From contig CABIYE010000001.1 in the NCBI GenBank assembly GCA_902362865.1, forward strand, positions 248,001 to 312,000: 64,000 nucleotides of DNA, written 5' to 3'. The notes under the pieces were generated by a model. It made no database searches and had not been told where the DNA came from. It saw nothing but the letters and a program-made list of their open reading frames with translations. This document shows, in pieces, positions 22,016-30,791 of this stretch (its first letter is position 1; every line of letters starts with the position of its first letter). This DNA comes from Clostridiaceae bacterium. GTDB lineage: Bacteria > Bacillota > Clostridia > Lachnospirales > Lachnospiraceae. Made by a program: the position numbers and the translations under genes.

Positions 22016-22116
22016 GAATTATAAAAGTGTGGTTCTAAGATGGGGTTTCCCGGCATAGATTAAATAGTGACTTTATATTAGTAAAATACGATTCAGAGGA
22101 AGGGAGAAAAAAAGTC

Positions 22117-22746
22117 ATGTCAGATAAGATTATTGAAAATAATCAGGTAACAATTATGGGAAGAGTGGCATCAGAGTTTGTGTACAGCCACGAAGTATTC
22201 GGGGAAGGATTCTATATGGTAGATGTCCTTGTGAAACGATTAAGTAACTCAGAGGACAGAATCCCGCTGATGGTATCCGAGCGGCTGATTGATGTAACGC
22301 AGGATTATACGGGAGAATTCATTGTGGCCAGCGGACAGTTCCGCTCATATAACAGGCATGATGAACAAAAGAACCGGTTAATTTTATCGGTGTTTGTGAG
22401 GGAGATTGTCTTTGCCCAGGAAGAATTGGATGGTGCGAAGACCAATACAATTTTCCTGGATGGCTATATCTGCAAGGAGCCGGTTTACCGGAAGACTCCG
22501 CTGGGAAGGGAAATTGCGGATCTGCTTTTGGCAGTAAACCGCCCTTATGGGAAATCGGATTACATTCCTTGTATCTGCTGGGGGAGAAACGCCAGGTTTG
22601 CAGCAGGCTTTCAGGTAGGAGAACATGTACAGATTCTGGGAAGGATTCAGAGCAGAGAATATGTGAAAAAGCTGTCGGAGACGGAGACACAGAAAAGAGT
22701 GGCATATGAAGTTTCTGTGAGTAAATTGGAATGTATGGAAGATTAG
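22117..22746 (+). CDS. Single-stranded-DNA-binding-like protein with two OB-type halves
   Basis: 209 aa protein. The second half (about 105-205: TIFLDGYICKEPVYRKTPLGRE, ADLLLAVNRPYGKSDYIPCI) is a clear SSB-type OB fold. The first half (QVTIMGRVASEFVYSHEVFGEG onward) looks like a diverged copy. The C-terminus, KLECMED, lacks the glycine-rich linker and acidic DDDIPF-type tip that the replicative SSB uses to recruit partners, so this is probably not the main SSB. Ribosome-binding site GAAGGGAG. It stands alone, upstream of the dapA promoter. Confidence 0.82.
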   Translation: MSDKIIENNQVTIMGRVASEFVYSHEVFGEGFYMVDVLVKRLSNSEDRIPLMVSERLIDVTQDYTGEFIVASGQFRSYNRHDEQKNRLILSVFVREIVFAQEELDGAKTNTIFLDGYICKEPVYRKTPLGREIADLLLAVNRPYGKSDYIPCICWGRNARFAAGFQVGEHVQILGRIQSREYVKKLSETETQKRVAYEVSVSKLECMED

Positions 22747-22789
22747 CCGAAAAACAGATAAAATAGAGAGCCTGACAGAAAGGGATTCA

Positions 22790-22818
22790 TTGACATTAGA
22801 AATGAATAATGATAAACT
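22790..22818 (+). promoter_or_regulatory. Sigma-A promoter of dapA-dapB-fbp
   Basis: TTGACA (22790-22795), a 17-base spacer and TAAACT (22813-22818), 40 bases before the dapA start. Confidence 0.75.
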
Positions 22819-22857
22819 TTTTTAAAGATACTAAATTAGGAAGTCAGGAGGAAGAAT

Positions 22858-23748
22858 ATGGCTATTTTTACAGGTGCAGGTGTAGCGCTGGTTACACCGT
22901 TTCACAAAGATGGAAGTATTAATTATGATAAACTGGATGAGCTGATTGACTATCACTGCGAGAATGGAACAGATAGTATTATTATATGTGGTACGACAGG
23001 AGAATCTTCTACTTTATCAGAAGAAGAGCATATGGAGTGCATCAAATTTACAATTGAGAGGACGAAGAAGAGACTCCCGGTAATTGCAGGTACCGGTTCT
23101 AACGCTACATATACGACAATTGATATGTCGAAAGAGGCAGTGGAATACGGGGCAGACGGTCTGCTTCTGGTGACACCTTACTATAATAAGGCGACACAGA
23201 AAGGACTGATTGCCCACTATAAGGCAGTGGCTGCAGAGGCGAAAGCGCCGATTATTATGTATAGTGTTGCCAGCAGAACGGGGCTCAATATCGCTCCGGA
23301 GACGGCGGCTACCCTGATAAAAGAAGTGGATAATATTGTCGGGATTAAAGAAGCTTCCGGTAATATCAGCCAGGTGGCAAAGATTATGAGCCTGACGGAT
23401 GGGAAGGCAGATCTGTATTCCGGCAATGACGACCAGATTGTGCCGCTTTTGTCCCTGGGAGCAAAGGGCGTGATTTCCGTGCTCTCGAACGTGGCACCGA
23501 GGGAAACCCATGACATTTGCGCGAAGTTTTTTGATGGAGATGTGAAGGGAGCCTGTGAATTGCAGCTTAAAGCAATTCCGTTGATTGAGCAGCTGTTTAG
23601 TGAAGTGAACCCGATTCCGGTCAAGAAGGCTGTGAATCTTATGGGAATGGAATGCGGCGGCGTGCGCATGCCGCTTACAGAGCTTACTCCGGAGCATGAG
23701 AAAACGCTGGCGCAGGCAATGAAGGATTTTGGCATTAAGCTGGCATAA
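22858..23748 (+). CDS. dapA: 4-hydroxy-tetrahydrodipicolinate synthase
   Basis: Condenses pyruvate with aspartate semialdehyde, the first step specific to lysine and diaminopimelate synthesis; 296 aa. The Schiff-base lysine lies in GIKEASGN, the tyrosine in MYSVASRTG (usual form YNVPSRTG, so Asn and Pro differ), and the pyruvate-binding GTTGESSTLS loop is intact. Ribosome-binding site AGGAGGAAG. It heads dapA-dapB-fbp; no lysine riboswitch fits the short leader. Confidence 0.96.
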   Translation: MAIFTGAGVALVTPFHKDGSINYDKLDELIDYHCENGTDSIIICGTTGESSTLSEEEHMECIKFTIERTKKRLPVIAGTGSNATYTTIDMSKEAVEYGADGLLLVTPYYNKATQKGLIAHYKAVAAEAKAPIIMYSVASRTGLNIAPETAATLIKEVDNIVGIKEASGNISQVAKIMSLTDGKADLYSGNDDQIVPLLSLGAKGVISVLSNVAPRETHDICAKFFDGDVKGACELQLKAIPLIEQLFSEVNPIPVKKAVNLMGMECGGVRMPLTELTPEHEKTLAQAMKDFGIKLA

Positions 23749-23768
23749 GACGGCAGGAGGAGAGACGT

Positions 23769-24527
23769 ATGGTACGAGTGATAATGCATGGCTGCAATGG
23801 GAAGATGGGGCAGGTGATTACCCGGATTATTGAAGAAGATCCGGAAGTGGAGATTGTTGCGGGCGTGGACGCCTATATGGGAATAACGAATACTTATCCG
23901 GTAGTTGAAAGTATTGAGAAATGTGACATTCCGGCGGATGTGGTTATTGATTTTTCCAATGCGGCAGCAGTAGACGGAGTATTGGATTACTGTGCGGAAA
24001 GACGGATTCCCGTGGTGCTCTGTACGACAGGGCTTTCAGAAACCCAGCTGCAGCATATGGAAGAAGCGGCAAAGGAGACGGCGGTACTGAAGTCGGCAAA
24101 TATGTCCCTGGGAATCAATCTTCTGATGAAGCTTTTGAAGGATGCAGCAAAGGTACTGGGAACAGCCGGATTTGATGTTGAGATTGTAGAGAAGCATCAT
24201 AATCAGAAGGTAGATGCCCCCAGCGGGACGGCGTTGGCACTGGCGGATTCTGTGAATGAAGCGTTGGAAGAAGCGTGTACCTACAATTTTGACAGAAGTA
24301 AGGACAGAAAGAAAAGAGAGAAGAATGAGATTGGTATTGCTGCTGTCCGGGGAGGCACGATTGTCGGCGAGCATGAAGTGATTTTTGCAGGAACCGATGA
24401 AGTGATAGAATTTAAGCATACGGCATATTCGAAGGCGATTTTCGGCAAGGGAGCTGTGGAAGCGGCGAAGTTCCTCGCAGGAAAGCCTGCCGGTCGCTAT
24501 GATATGTCTGATGTGATTCAATTATAA
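23769..24527 (+). CDS. dapB: 4-hydroxy-tetrahydrodipicolinate reductase
   Basis: NAD(P)H-dependent reductase following DapA in diaminopimelate synthesis; 252 aa. The nucleotide-binding GCNGKMGQVI is near the N-terminus and the catalytic EKHHNQKVDAPSGTA motif is intact. It lies 20 bases after dapA with an AGGAGG site, clearly in the same operon. Confidence 0.96.
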   Translation: MVRVIMHGCNGKMGQVITRIIEEDPEVEIVAGVDAYMGITNTYPVVESIEKCDIPADVVIDFSNAAAVDGVLDYCAERRIPVVLCTTGLSETQLQHMEEAAKETAVLKSANMSLGINLLMKLLKDAAKVLGTAGFDVEIVEKHHNQKVDAPSGTALALADSVNEALEEACTYNFDRSKDRKKREKNEIGIAAVRGGTIVGEHEVIFAGTDEVIEFKHTAYSKAIFGKGAVEAAKFLAGKPAGRYDMSDVIQL

Positions 24528-24565
24528 AACCGAAAGATAAAGGGTACGTATGGGAGGTAAAGAAT

Positions 24566-26518
24566 ATGGAGGATCTGAAATTCAAGTATTTGGAAAGACT
24601 TTCTGAAATTTATCCCACCATCGCTCAGGCATCGACGGAAGTGATTAATCTGCAGGCGATTCTGAATCTGCCGAAGGGAACGGAACATTTTCTTACAGAT
24701 ATTCATGGGGAATATGAGGCGTTTGCCCATGTTCTTAAGAATGGCTCTGGTTCCGTGCGCCGTAAAGTGGATGCTGTTTTCGGAAATACTATGAGTAGCA
24801 GGGACAAACAGGCCCTTGCTACTCTTATTTATTATCCGAGAGAGAAGATGGATAGGGTTAAGAAGGAAGAAAACAACATGGAGGATTGGTACAAGATTAC
24901 ACTGTACCGTCTGATTGAGGTGTGTAAAAGAACGGCTAGTAAGTATACCCGTTCCAAGGTGCGCAAGGCGCTGCCAAAGGATTTTGCCTATGTGATTGAA
25001 GAATTGATTACGGAGAAAGCAGAGCTTACGGACAAAGAATCTTACTACAACGAGATTGTGAATACGATCATCCGCGTCCGCAGGGCGGAAGAATTTATTA
25101 TTGCGCTCAGCGAGCTGATCCAGCGGCTGACGGTGGATCATTTACACATTGTGGGGGATATTTACGACAGAGGACCGGGTCCTCATATTATTATGGATAA
25201 GTTAATGCAGTATCACAGTGTGGATATCCAGTGGGGAAACCATGATATTTTGTGGATGGGAGCAGCAGCGGGACAAAGAGGCTGCATTGCCAATGTGATC
25301 CGTATCTGCGCCAGATATGGGAATCTGGATATTCTGGAGGACGGGTATGGGATTAATTTACTGCCCCTTGCTACATTTGCACTGTCTAAGTATGCAGATG
25401 ACCCTTGCGAGTGCTTTGGGTTAAAGGGAAGCACCAGCTTTACGGCGCAGGAAAAAGAGATGGAGATAAAAATGCACAAAGCAATCTCGATTATCCAGTT
25501 TAAGGTGGAGGGACAGATTATCCGTAAGAACCCTGGGTTCAAGATGGAAGGGAGAAATCTGCTGCACCGCATTGATTTTGAGAAGGGAACCATTGATTTG
25601 GATGGGCAGAAGTATGAACTTCTGGATAAGAATTTTCCAACAATTGACCCAAGGCATCCTTATACGTTGACAAAAGAAGAAGAGGATATCATGGAGCGTC
25701 TGGAGAGAGCCTTTTTGAACTGTGAGAAACTTCAGGAACACATGCGTTTTCTCCTGAATAAGGGAGGACTCTATAAGGTATATAATAACAATCTTCTGTA
25801 TCATGGCTGTATTCCTCTGAATGAAGACGGAAGTATGAAGCAGGTAAAGATTTATGGTAAAACATATAAGGGAAAGGAACTCTACGAAGTTCTGGAAAGT
25901 TATGTGCGCAAGGGATTCTTTGCGGTAGAGACAAAGGAGAAGGAACGGGGCAGGGATATGATGTGGTATATCTGGCTGAACGAGAATTCCCCCTTGTTCG
26001 GAAAAGACAAGATGGCTACCTTTGAGCGTTATTTTCTGGCGGAAAAGGAGACGCATCTGGAAAAAAAGAATCCTTACTATTCGCTTCTTGAAAATGAGAA
26101 AGTGGTGGACAGCATCCTGGCAGAATTCGGACTGTCCGGCGAGTGCATCCATATTGTAAACGGACATGTACCGGTGAGAAGCAAAAATGGTGAAAGCCCT
26201 ATCAAGTGCGGCGGCAAGGTATTGGTAATTGACGGCGGATTTTCTAAAGCCTACCAGAAAGAAACGGGAATTGCCGGATACACATTAATTTATAATTCGT
26301 ATGGACTGATTCTGACGGCCCACGATCCTTTTGAGTCTACGGAAGCAGCAATCGAGAAAGGCAGTGACATTCATTCTGACAGCATTATCGTAAAACGGGT
26401 AATGGCCAGGAAGCGTGTAGAGGACACCGATGACGGTAAAAGACTGAAGGAGAGGATCCGGGATTTGGAATTTTTGCTGGAAGCATACCGGAGCGGCCGT
26501 ATTACAGAAAAAATATAA
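24566..26518 (+). CDS. fbp: Class III fructose-1,6-bisphosphatase
   Basis: Gluconeogenic phosphatase of the Firmicute-specific class III; 650 aa. It starts with the family-typical LKYLERL-like helix and has metallophosphatase motifs TDIHGEYEAF, GDIYDRGPGP and GNHDILWMGAA. Ribosome-binding site GGGAGG. It follows dapB by 38 bases without an evident terminator, so it may be cotranscribed with the dap genes. The C-terminal region (HDPFESTEAAIEKG) is complete. Confidence 0.95.
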   Translation: MEDLKFKYLERLSEIYPTIAQASTEVINLQAILNLPKGTEHFLTDIHGEYEAFAHVLKNGSGSVRRKVDAVFGNTMSSRDKQALATLIYYPREKMDRVKKEENNMEDWYKITLYRLIEVCKRTASKYTRSKVRKALPKDFAYVIEELITEKAELTDKESYYNEIVNTIIRVRRAEEFIIALSELIQRLTVDHLHIVGDIYDRGPGPHIIMDKLMQYHSVDIQWGNHDILWMGAAAGQRGCIANVIRICARYGNLDILEDGYGINLLPLATFALSKYADDPCECFGLKGSTSFTAQEKEMEIKMHKAISIIQFKVEGQIIRKNPGFKMEGRNLLHRIDFEKGTIDLDGQKYELLDKNFPTIDPRHPYTLTKEEEDIMERLERAFLNCEKLQEHMRFLLNKGGLYKVYNNNLLYHGCIPLNEDGSMKQVKIYGKTYKGKELYEVLESYVRKGFFAVETKEKERGRDMMWYIWLNENSPLFGKDKMATFERYFLAEKETHLEKKNPYYSLLENEKVVDSILAEFGLSGECIHIVNGHVPVRSKNGESPIKCGGKVLVIDGGFSKAYQKETGIAGYTLIYNSYGLILTAHDPFESTEAAIEKGSDIHSDSIIVKRVMARKRVEDTDDGKRLKERIRDLEFLLEAYRSGRITEKI

Positions 26519-26618
26519 AATAAAAATGTAAAAAACTACCTTTCATGCCGGAGTATATATTTAAAAAAAATGCAGATATTACTAGAAACATAAAACTGAC
26601 ATGAAAGGAAGTAAAAAG

Positions 26619-26984
26619 ATGAAAAAGTTTAAAAAATTAATGACAGCATTACTTTGTGTGGGAGTATTGTGCGGGCTTACGGGTTGTGGAAACAATGGAA
26701 AAGCTGATGATGATGTGGCAAATAACAATTCTGCAACGGAAAACAGCGGTGTAGAAAATAACGAAGATAAGAATAATGATTCTAAGACGGATAACAATCA
26801 TACAAATGGAACCAACGACGGTGAGGGCGTAATGGATGAAATCGGCGATGATGTACGTGATGGTGCCGAGGATATTGAAAATGACCTGGATGGAAATGAC
26901 GATAGAAACCGTACGGATAACGACGCTGATAATGCCAATAATACCGATCGCAATACTGACAGCAACACGGGAAATAACAGATAA
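26619..26984 (+). CDS. Small Asp/Asn-rich lipoprotein
   Basis: 121 aa. Basic start MKKFKKLMT, a hydrophobic core and the lipobox LTGC give a lipoprotein signal ending at Cys about residue 22. The rest is almost entirely Asn, Asp, Glu, Ser and Thr with no recognisable fold, probably disordered outside the membrane. The ATG at 26619 has AAAGGAAG seven bases upstream and is preferred to 26601. Inverted repeats lie on both sides. No family recognised. Confidence 0.75.
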   Translation: MKKFKKLMTALLCVGVLCGLTGCGNNGKADDDVANNNSATENSGVENNEDKNNDSKTDNNHTNGTNDGEGVMDEIGDDVRDGAEDIENDLDGNDDRNRTDNDADNANNTDRNTDSNTGNNR

Positions 26985-27000
26985 CTGCACAGAAAAAAAC

Positions 27001-27036
27001 ATACCACAGGTAGATTTCCAGACGTACCTGTGGTAT
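27001..27036. terminator. Hairpin after the small lipoprotein gene
   Basis: Perfect 12-bp stem (27001-27012 with 27025-27036, arm ATACCACAGGTA), 12-base loop. The T-run on the plus side is weak, while an A7 run precedes the stem, so it would terminate better on the minus strand. It may be a partial terminator before iorA. Confidence 0.55.
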
Positions 27037-27094
27037 GATGCTTTCAGGCAAAAGACAGGAATAACGTGAATGATAAGTAAGGGAGATACATAGA

Positions 27095-28912
27095 ATGGAA
27101 AAGAAATTATTGATGGGTAATGAGGCGATTGCTCTTGGTGCGATTCGTGCGGGAGTGAATCTGGTTGCCGGTTATCCCGGAACGCCGTCTACAGAGATTC
27201 TGGAGACGGTGGCAAAATATAATGACGGAAGTATCCATGTGGAATGGTCTGTAAATGAGAAAGCGGCGCTTGAGGTGGCCGCAGGCGGAGCCTACGCGGG
27301 AGCAAGAACGCTGGTGACTATGAAGCAGGTAGGGTTGAATGTGGCGTCTGACCCGCTGATGAGCCTTGCTTATATTGGAGTGAAGGGCGGCATGGTAATC
27401 GTATCGGCGGATGACCCGGGCCCGATTTCTTCTCAGACGGAGCAGGATACGAGGCTTTTTGCATTGTTCTCCAAGCTTCCGGTATTTGACCCGGCTTCTC
27501 CGGAAGAAGCCTATGAGATGATTGGGGATGCATTTGCATATTCGGAAAAATACGGGACTCCTGTTTTGTTCCGCCCGACCACCAGAGTCTGTCATGGCTG
27601 CGCGGTGGTGGAGATGAAAGAGAAGGAAAAAAGGGAGAGGCCGGAAGGCTTCGTAAGAGATACGGAGAGATGGGTAATCTTCCCCAGACTGTCCTATCAG
27701 AATCATATAAAGATTGAAGAAAGAAATGAATTACTTTCTAAAGTGCTTTCTTCCTATACATATAATAGGATTGAAAATAATAAAACGGGGAAGAAGGGAG
27801 TTGCCGCGGGTGGAATCAGCTATGCTTATGTGAAAGAATCATTGCCGGAAAATATTCCGCTGCTGCGCGTGGCGACGCCGCATCCTTTTCCGGAACCACT
27901 TGCGGCAGAATTCCTTAAGAGTGTGGAGGAAGTGCTGGTGCTGGAAGAACTGGAGCCGGTAATCGAAAAAGAATTGCTGAGAATTGCAGGGAAATATCAT
28001 CTTCCTGTCACCATAAAAGGAAAGCTCACCAAAGACACCAAAATTGCCGGGGAGAACAGTGTAGAGAGTGTTCGGGAAGATTTAAAGCGCTTTTTGCCGG
28101 AGTGCGCGTCGCTTCAGACCGTTTGGGAGGCGGCAGAACAGGCAGAAGATATGCCGCAGCTTCCGGTACGCCCTCCGGTACTCTGTGCGGGATGTCCTCA
28201 CAGAGCGTCTTTTTACGCGGTAAAGCAGGCGGTGAAGGGGAGAAAGGCGGTATTCTCCGGAGATATCGGATGTTACACTTTGGGCAACTCAAAGCCTTTG
28301 GATATGGTAGATACCTGCCTTTGCATGGGAGCGGATGTAACCATTGCACAGGGAATCCATATTGTGGAACCGGATACATTGAACTTTGCATTTATCGGGG
28401 ATTCGACTTTTTTCGCGTCAGGGATTACCGGAGTGGTGAATGCGGTTTATAATCAGAATGACATTATTCTGATCGTGCTTGATAATTCTACCACGGCAAT
28501 GACCGGACATCAGCCACATCCGGGAACCGGAAAGACGATGATGGGAGATGTAGTGAATCAGATCAGTATTGAGAAGATACTGGAAGCAGTGGGGGTAGCA
28601 AAGATTGCGTATGCCAATCCACTGCATTTGGAAGAAGCAATCCGGGCCGTCCAGGATGTAGCGGACGAGAAAGGGGTGCGCGCCGTTATTTTCAAATCCC
28701 CGTGTATTGCGGTGAGCAGGCCGGAGAGGATGTATCAGGTGGAAGAAGAGACTTGTACCGGCTGCAGACAATGTATCAGGGAGCTTGGATGCCCGGCAAT
28801 TGTAACGGATGAGGGCAGGGTGAAGATAGAGCCTTCCCTCTGTTTTGGATGTACAGTTTGTTCCCAGGTATGTAAATTCGGAGCAATAAAGGAGGTGCCG
28901 TTTAATGCGTAA
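27095..28912 (+). CDS. iorA: Indolepyruvate:ferredoxin oxidoreductase, alpha subunit
   Basis: Catalytic subunit, 605 aa, that oxidatively decarboxylates arylpyruvates to arylacetyl-CoA while reducing ferredoxin. The N-terminal PFOR-like domain (AGYPGTPSTEI), the TPP-binding domain (GDIGCYTLG, GDSTFFASG) and the C-terminal ferredoxin region (CTGCRQCIRELGCPAI and CFGCTVCSQVC, 4Fe-4S ligands) are in order. The stop overlaps the iorB start by eight bases. Confidence 0.95.
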   Translation: MEKKLLMGNEAIALGAIRAGVNLVAGYPGTPSTEILETVAKYNDGSIHVEWSVNEKAALEVAAGGAYAGARTLVTMKQVGLNVASDPLMSLAYIGVKGGMVIVSADDPGPISSQTEQDTRLFALFSKLPVFDPASPEEAYEMIGDAFAYSEKYGTPVLFRPTTRVCHGCAVVEMKEKEKRERPEGFVRDTERWVIFPRLSYQNHIKIEERNELLSKVLSSYTYNRIENNKTGKKGVAAGGISYAYVKESLPENIPLLRVATPHPFPEPLAAEFLKSVEEVLVLEELEPVIEKELLRIAGKYHLPVTIKGKLTKDTKIAGENSVESVREDLKRFLPECASLQTVWEAAEQAEDMPQLPVRPPVLCAGCPHRASFYAVKQAVKGRKAVFSGDIGCYTLGNSKPLDMVDTCLCMGADVTIAQGIHIVEPDTLNFAFIGDSTFFASGITGVVNAVYNQNDIILIVLDNSTTAMTGHQPHPGTGKTMMGDVVNQISIEKILEAVGVAKIAYANPLHLEEAIRAVQDVADEKGVRAVIFKSPCIAVSRPERMYQVEEETCTGCRQCIRELGCPAIVTDEGRVKIEPSLCFGCTVCSQVCKFGAIKEVPFNA

Positions 28913-29528
28913 AAATTGTCTGTTATGCGGTGTAGGCGGTCAGGGTGTTGTGCTGGCTTCTAAGCTGATTGCTTATGCGGCGCTGGATAAAGGGATGTTT
29001 GTAAGGACAACGGAGACGATTGGTATGGCACAGAGAGGCGGCTCTGTGGTGAGCCATGTGAGGATGGGGGAAGAAATCCATTCTCCTATGATTCCCAAAG
29101 GGCAGGCAGATGTTATTCTTGCTTTTGAGCCGGCTGAAGCAGTGCGCAGTCTTCCCTATCTGCGGGAAGGAGGAATGCTGATTGTAAACCGGAAAGCGGT
29201 GAAACCGGTGACGGCTACCCTTGGCGGAGGACAGTATGATGGGCATGAAATGCTGGATTTTCTGAAAAAGAAGGTGGACAACCTTCTGATTATGGATGGA
29301 GAAGCTGTCTGCAGACAGGCAGGATCCGCGAAGGTGCTGAATGTAGCGCTGCTGGGAGCTGCCGCAGCCAGTGGTGCTCTGGATATTTCTATACCGGATA
29401 TGGAAGTGGAGATAAAGAAGAAGGTTAAGCCGCAGTTTGTGGAGCTGAATCAGAAGGCGCTTGCCCTGGGCGCAGCAATTGCCGGTGCGCAAAGGAAAGC
29501 GGATGGGACAAAGACAGAAGTAAGATAG
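28905..29528 (+). CDS. iorB: Indolepyruvate:ferredoxin oxidoreductase, beta subunit
   Basis: Partner of IorA, 207 aa, of the gamma-type PFOR domain (GVGGQGVVLASKLIAYAA, ETIGMAQRGGSVVSHVR). The GGAGG site lies inside the end of iorA, so translation is likely coupled. Together the pair makes a complete enzyme, followed directly by paaK. Confidence 0.95.
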   Translation: MRKNCLLCGVGGQGVVLASKLIAYAALDKGMFVRTTETIGMAQRGGSVVSHVRMGEEIHSPMIPKGQADVILAFEPAEAVRSLPYLREGGMLIVNRKAVKPVTATLGGGQYDGHEMLDFLKKKVDNLLIMDGEAVCRQAGSAKVLNVALLGAAAASGALDISIPDMEVEIKKKVKPQFVELNQKALALGAAIAGAQRKADGTKTEVR

Positions 29529-29549
29529 GATGAGACGGAGGACGGAGTT

Positions 29550-30782
29550 ATGAAAATGACAGAACTGCAGATGAGGCTAATTAAAGAAAACCTGAAAGTA
29601 TTAACCTCAAAAGACTGCTTTTATAAAGAAAAATTCAAAGATATTGATGTGGAAGCCATTCAGACACAGGAAGATTTTGAGAAGCTTCCATTTACATGGA
29701 AGGGAGATCTGCGGGAAGCGTATCCATTGGGACTCCAGGCAGTGCCGGATGAGGAAATTGTAAGAATTCATTCCTCGTCAGGTACAACAGGAACCCCTGT
29801 TATTATCCCTTATACGCAGAAGGATGTGGATGATTGGGCGAAGATGTTCGCACGCTGCTATGAGATGGCGGGCATCACTGCTCTTGACCGTATCCATATT
29901 ACGCCGGGCTATGGTCTGTGGACAGCGGGAATTGGGTTTCAGTTGGGAGCAGAGCGGCTGGGAGCTATGACAATCCCGATGGGGCCGGGCAATACGGACA
30001 AGCAGCTTCGGATGATGCAGGACATGAAGTCTACGGTTCTCTGCGCAACCTCTTCCTACGCACTTCTTTTGGCAGAAGAGATTGCAAAACGAGGGCTGAC
30101 GGATAAAATTTATCTGAAAAAGGGCGTAATCGGCTCTGAGCGGTGGGGCGATAAGATGCGCAAAAGGATTGCGGCAGAGCTGGGAGTGCAGCTTTATGAC
30201 ATTTACGGGTTGACGGAAGTGTACGGGCCGGGGATTGCCATGAGCTGTGATTATGAATGCGGGATGCATTATTGGGATGATTATGTGTATTTTGAAATCG
30301 TTGATCCGAAGACCGGAAAGAATGTACCGGACGGCGAGATTGGCGAGCTGGTAATTACGACCCTCAGAAAACAGGGGGCGCCCCTGATCCGTTACCGTAC
30401 TCATGACTTGACAAGATTTGTACTGGGAGACTGCCCGTGCGGCTCCAGATTCCCGAGAATTGATACACTGATCGGACGTACGGATGATATGGTAAAGGTA
30501 AAGGGGGTTAATATTTTCCCGAGCCAGATTGAAGAGATGTTAAAGGATGTGCCGGAGGCATCCAGTGAGTATCAGTTTATGTTAGACCATTTGAATGGTA
30601 AGGATGTCTGCACTTTGTTTGTAGAGATAAATACGGGAGTGGAGAAAAGTCAGGCAGAAAAGGCGGTACAGCAGGCATTTAAAGAAAAAATCGGAATTAC
30701 GGTGCTTGTAAAACCGGTTTCTATAGGAGAACTGCCCCGCAGCGAGAAGAAATCTACACGGATTTTTGATAACAGATATTAG
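29550..30782 (+). CDS. paaK: Phenylacetate-CoA ligase family protein
   Basis: AMP-forming aryl-CoA ligase of 410 aa. The AMP-binding loop SSGTTGTPVIIPYT and downstream YGLTEVYGPG and GRTDDMVKVKGVNIFP motifs are intact. It lies 22 bases after iorB. In this setting it probably interconverts arylacetates (phenyl-, indole- or hydroxyphenylacetate) and their CoA esters; the reverse direction would yield ATP from amino-acid fermentation, which is inference. Confidence 0.9.
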   Translation: MKMTELQMRLIKENLKVLTSKDCFYKEKFKDIDVEAIQTQEDFEKLPFTWKGDLREAYPLGLQAVPDEEIVRIHSSSGTTGTPVIIPYTQKDVDDWAKMFARCYEMAGITALDRIHITPGYGLWTAGIGFQLGAERLGAMTIPMGPGNTDKQLRMMQDMKSTVLCATSSYALLLAEEIAKRGLTDKIYLKKGVIGSERWGDKMRKRIAAELGVQLYDIYGLTEVYGPGIAMSCDYECGMHYWDDYVYFEIVDPKTGKNVPDGEIGELVITTLRKQGAPLIRYRTHDLTRFVLGDCPCGSRFPRIDTLIGRTDDMVKVKGVNIFPSQIEEMLKDVPEASSEYQFMLDHLNGKDVCTLFVEINTGVEKSQAEKAVQQAFKEKIGITVLVKPVSIGELPRSEKKSTRIFDNRY

Positions 30783-30791
30783 GAGATATTT

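Noticed and set aside
22747..22857. Lysine riboswitch before dapA
   Set aside because: Only about 40 bases lie between the promoter -10 and the start codon, far too short for an L box.
26539..26608. 9-bp inverted repeat CCTTTCATG/CATGAAAGG around the start of the small lipoprotein gene
   Set aside because: Could pair the ribosome-binding region with upstream RNA, but the arms are 52 bases apart and short; too weak to call a regulatory switch.
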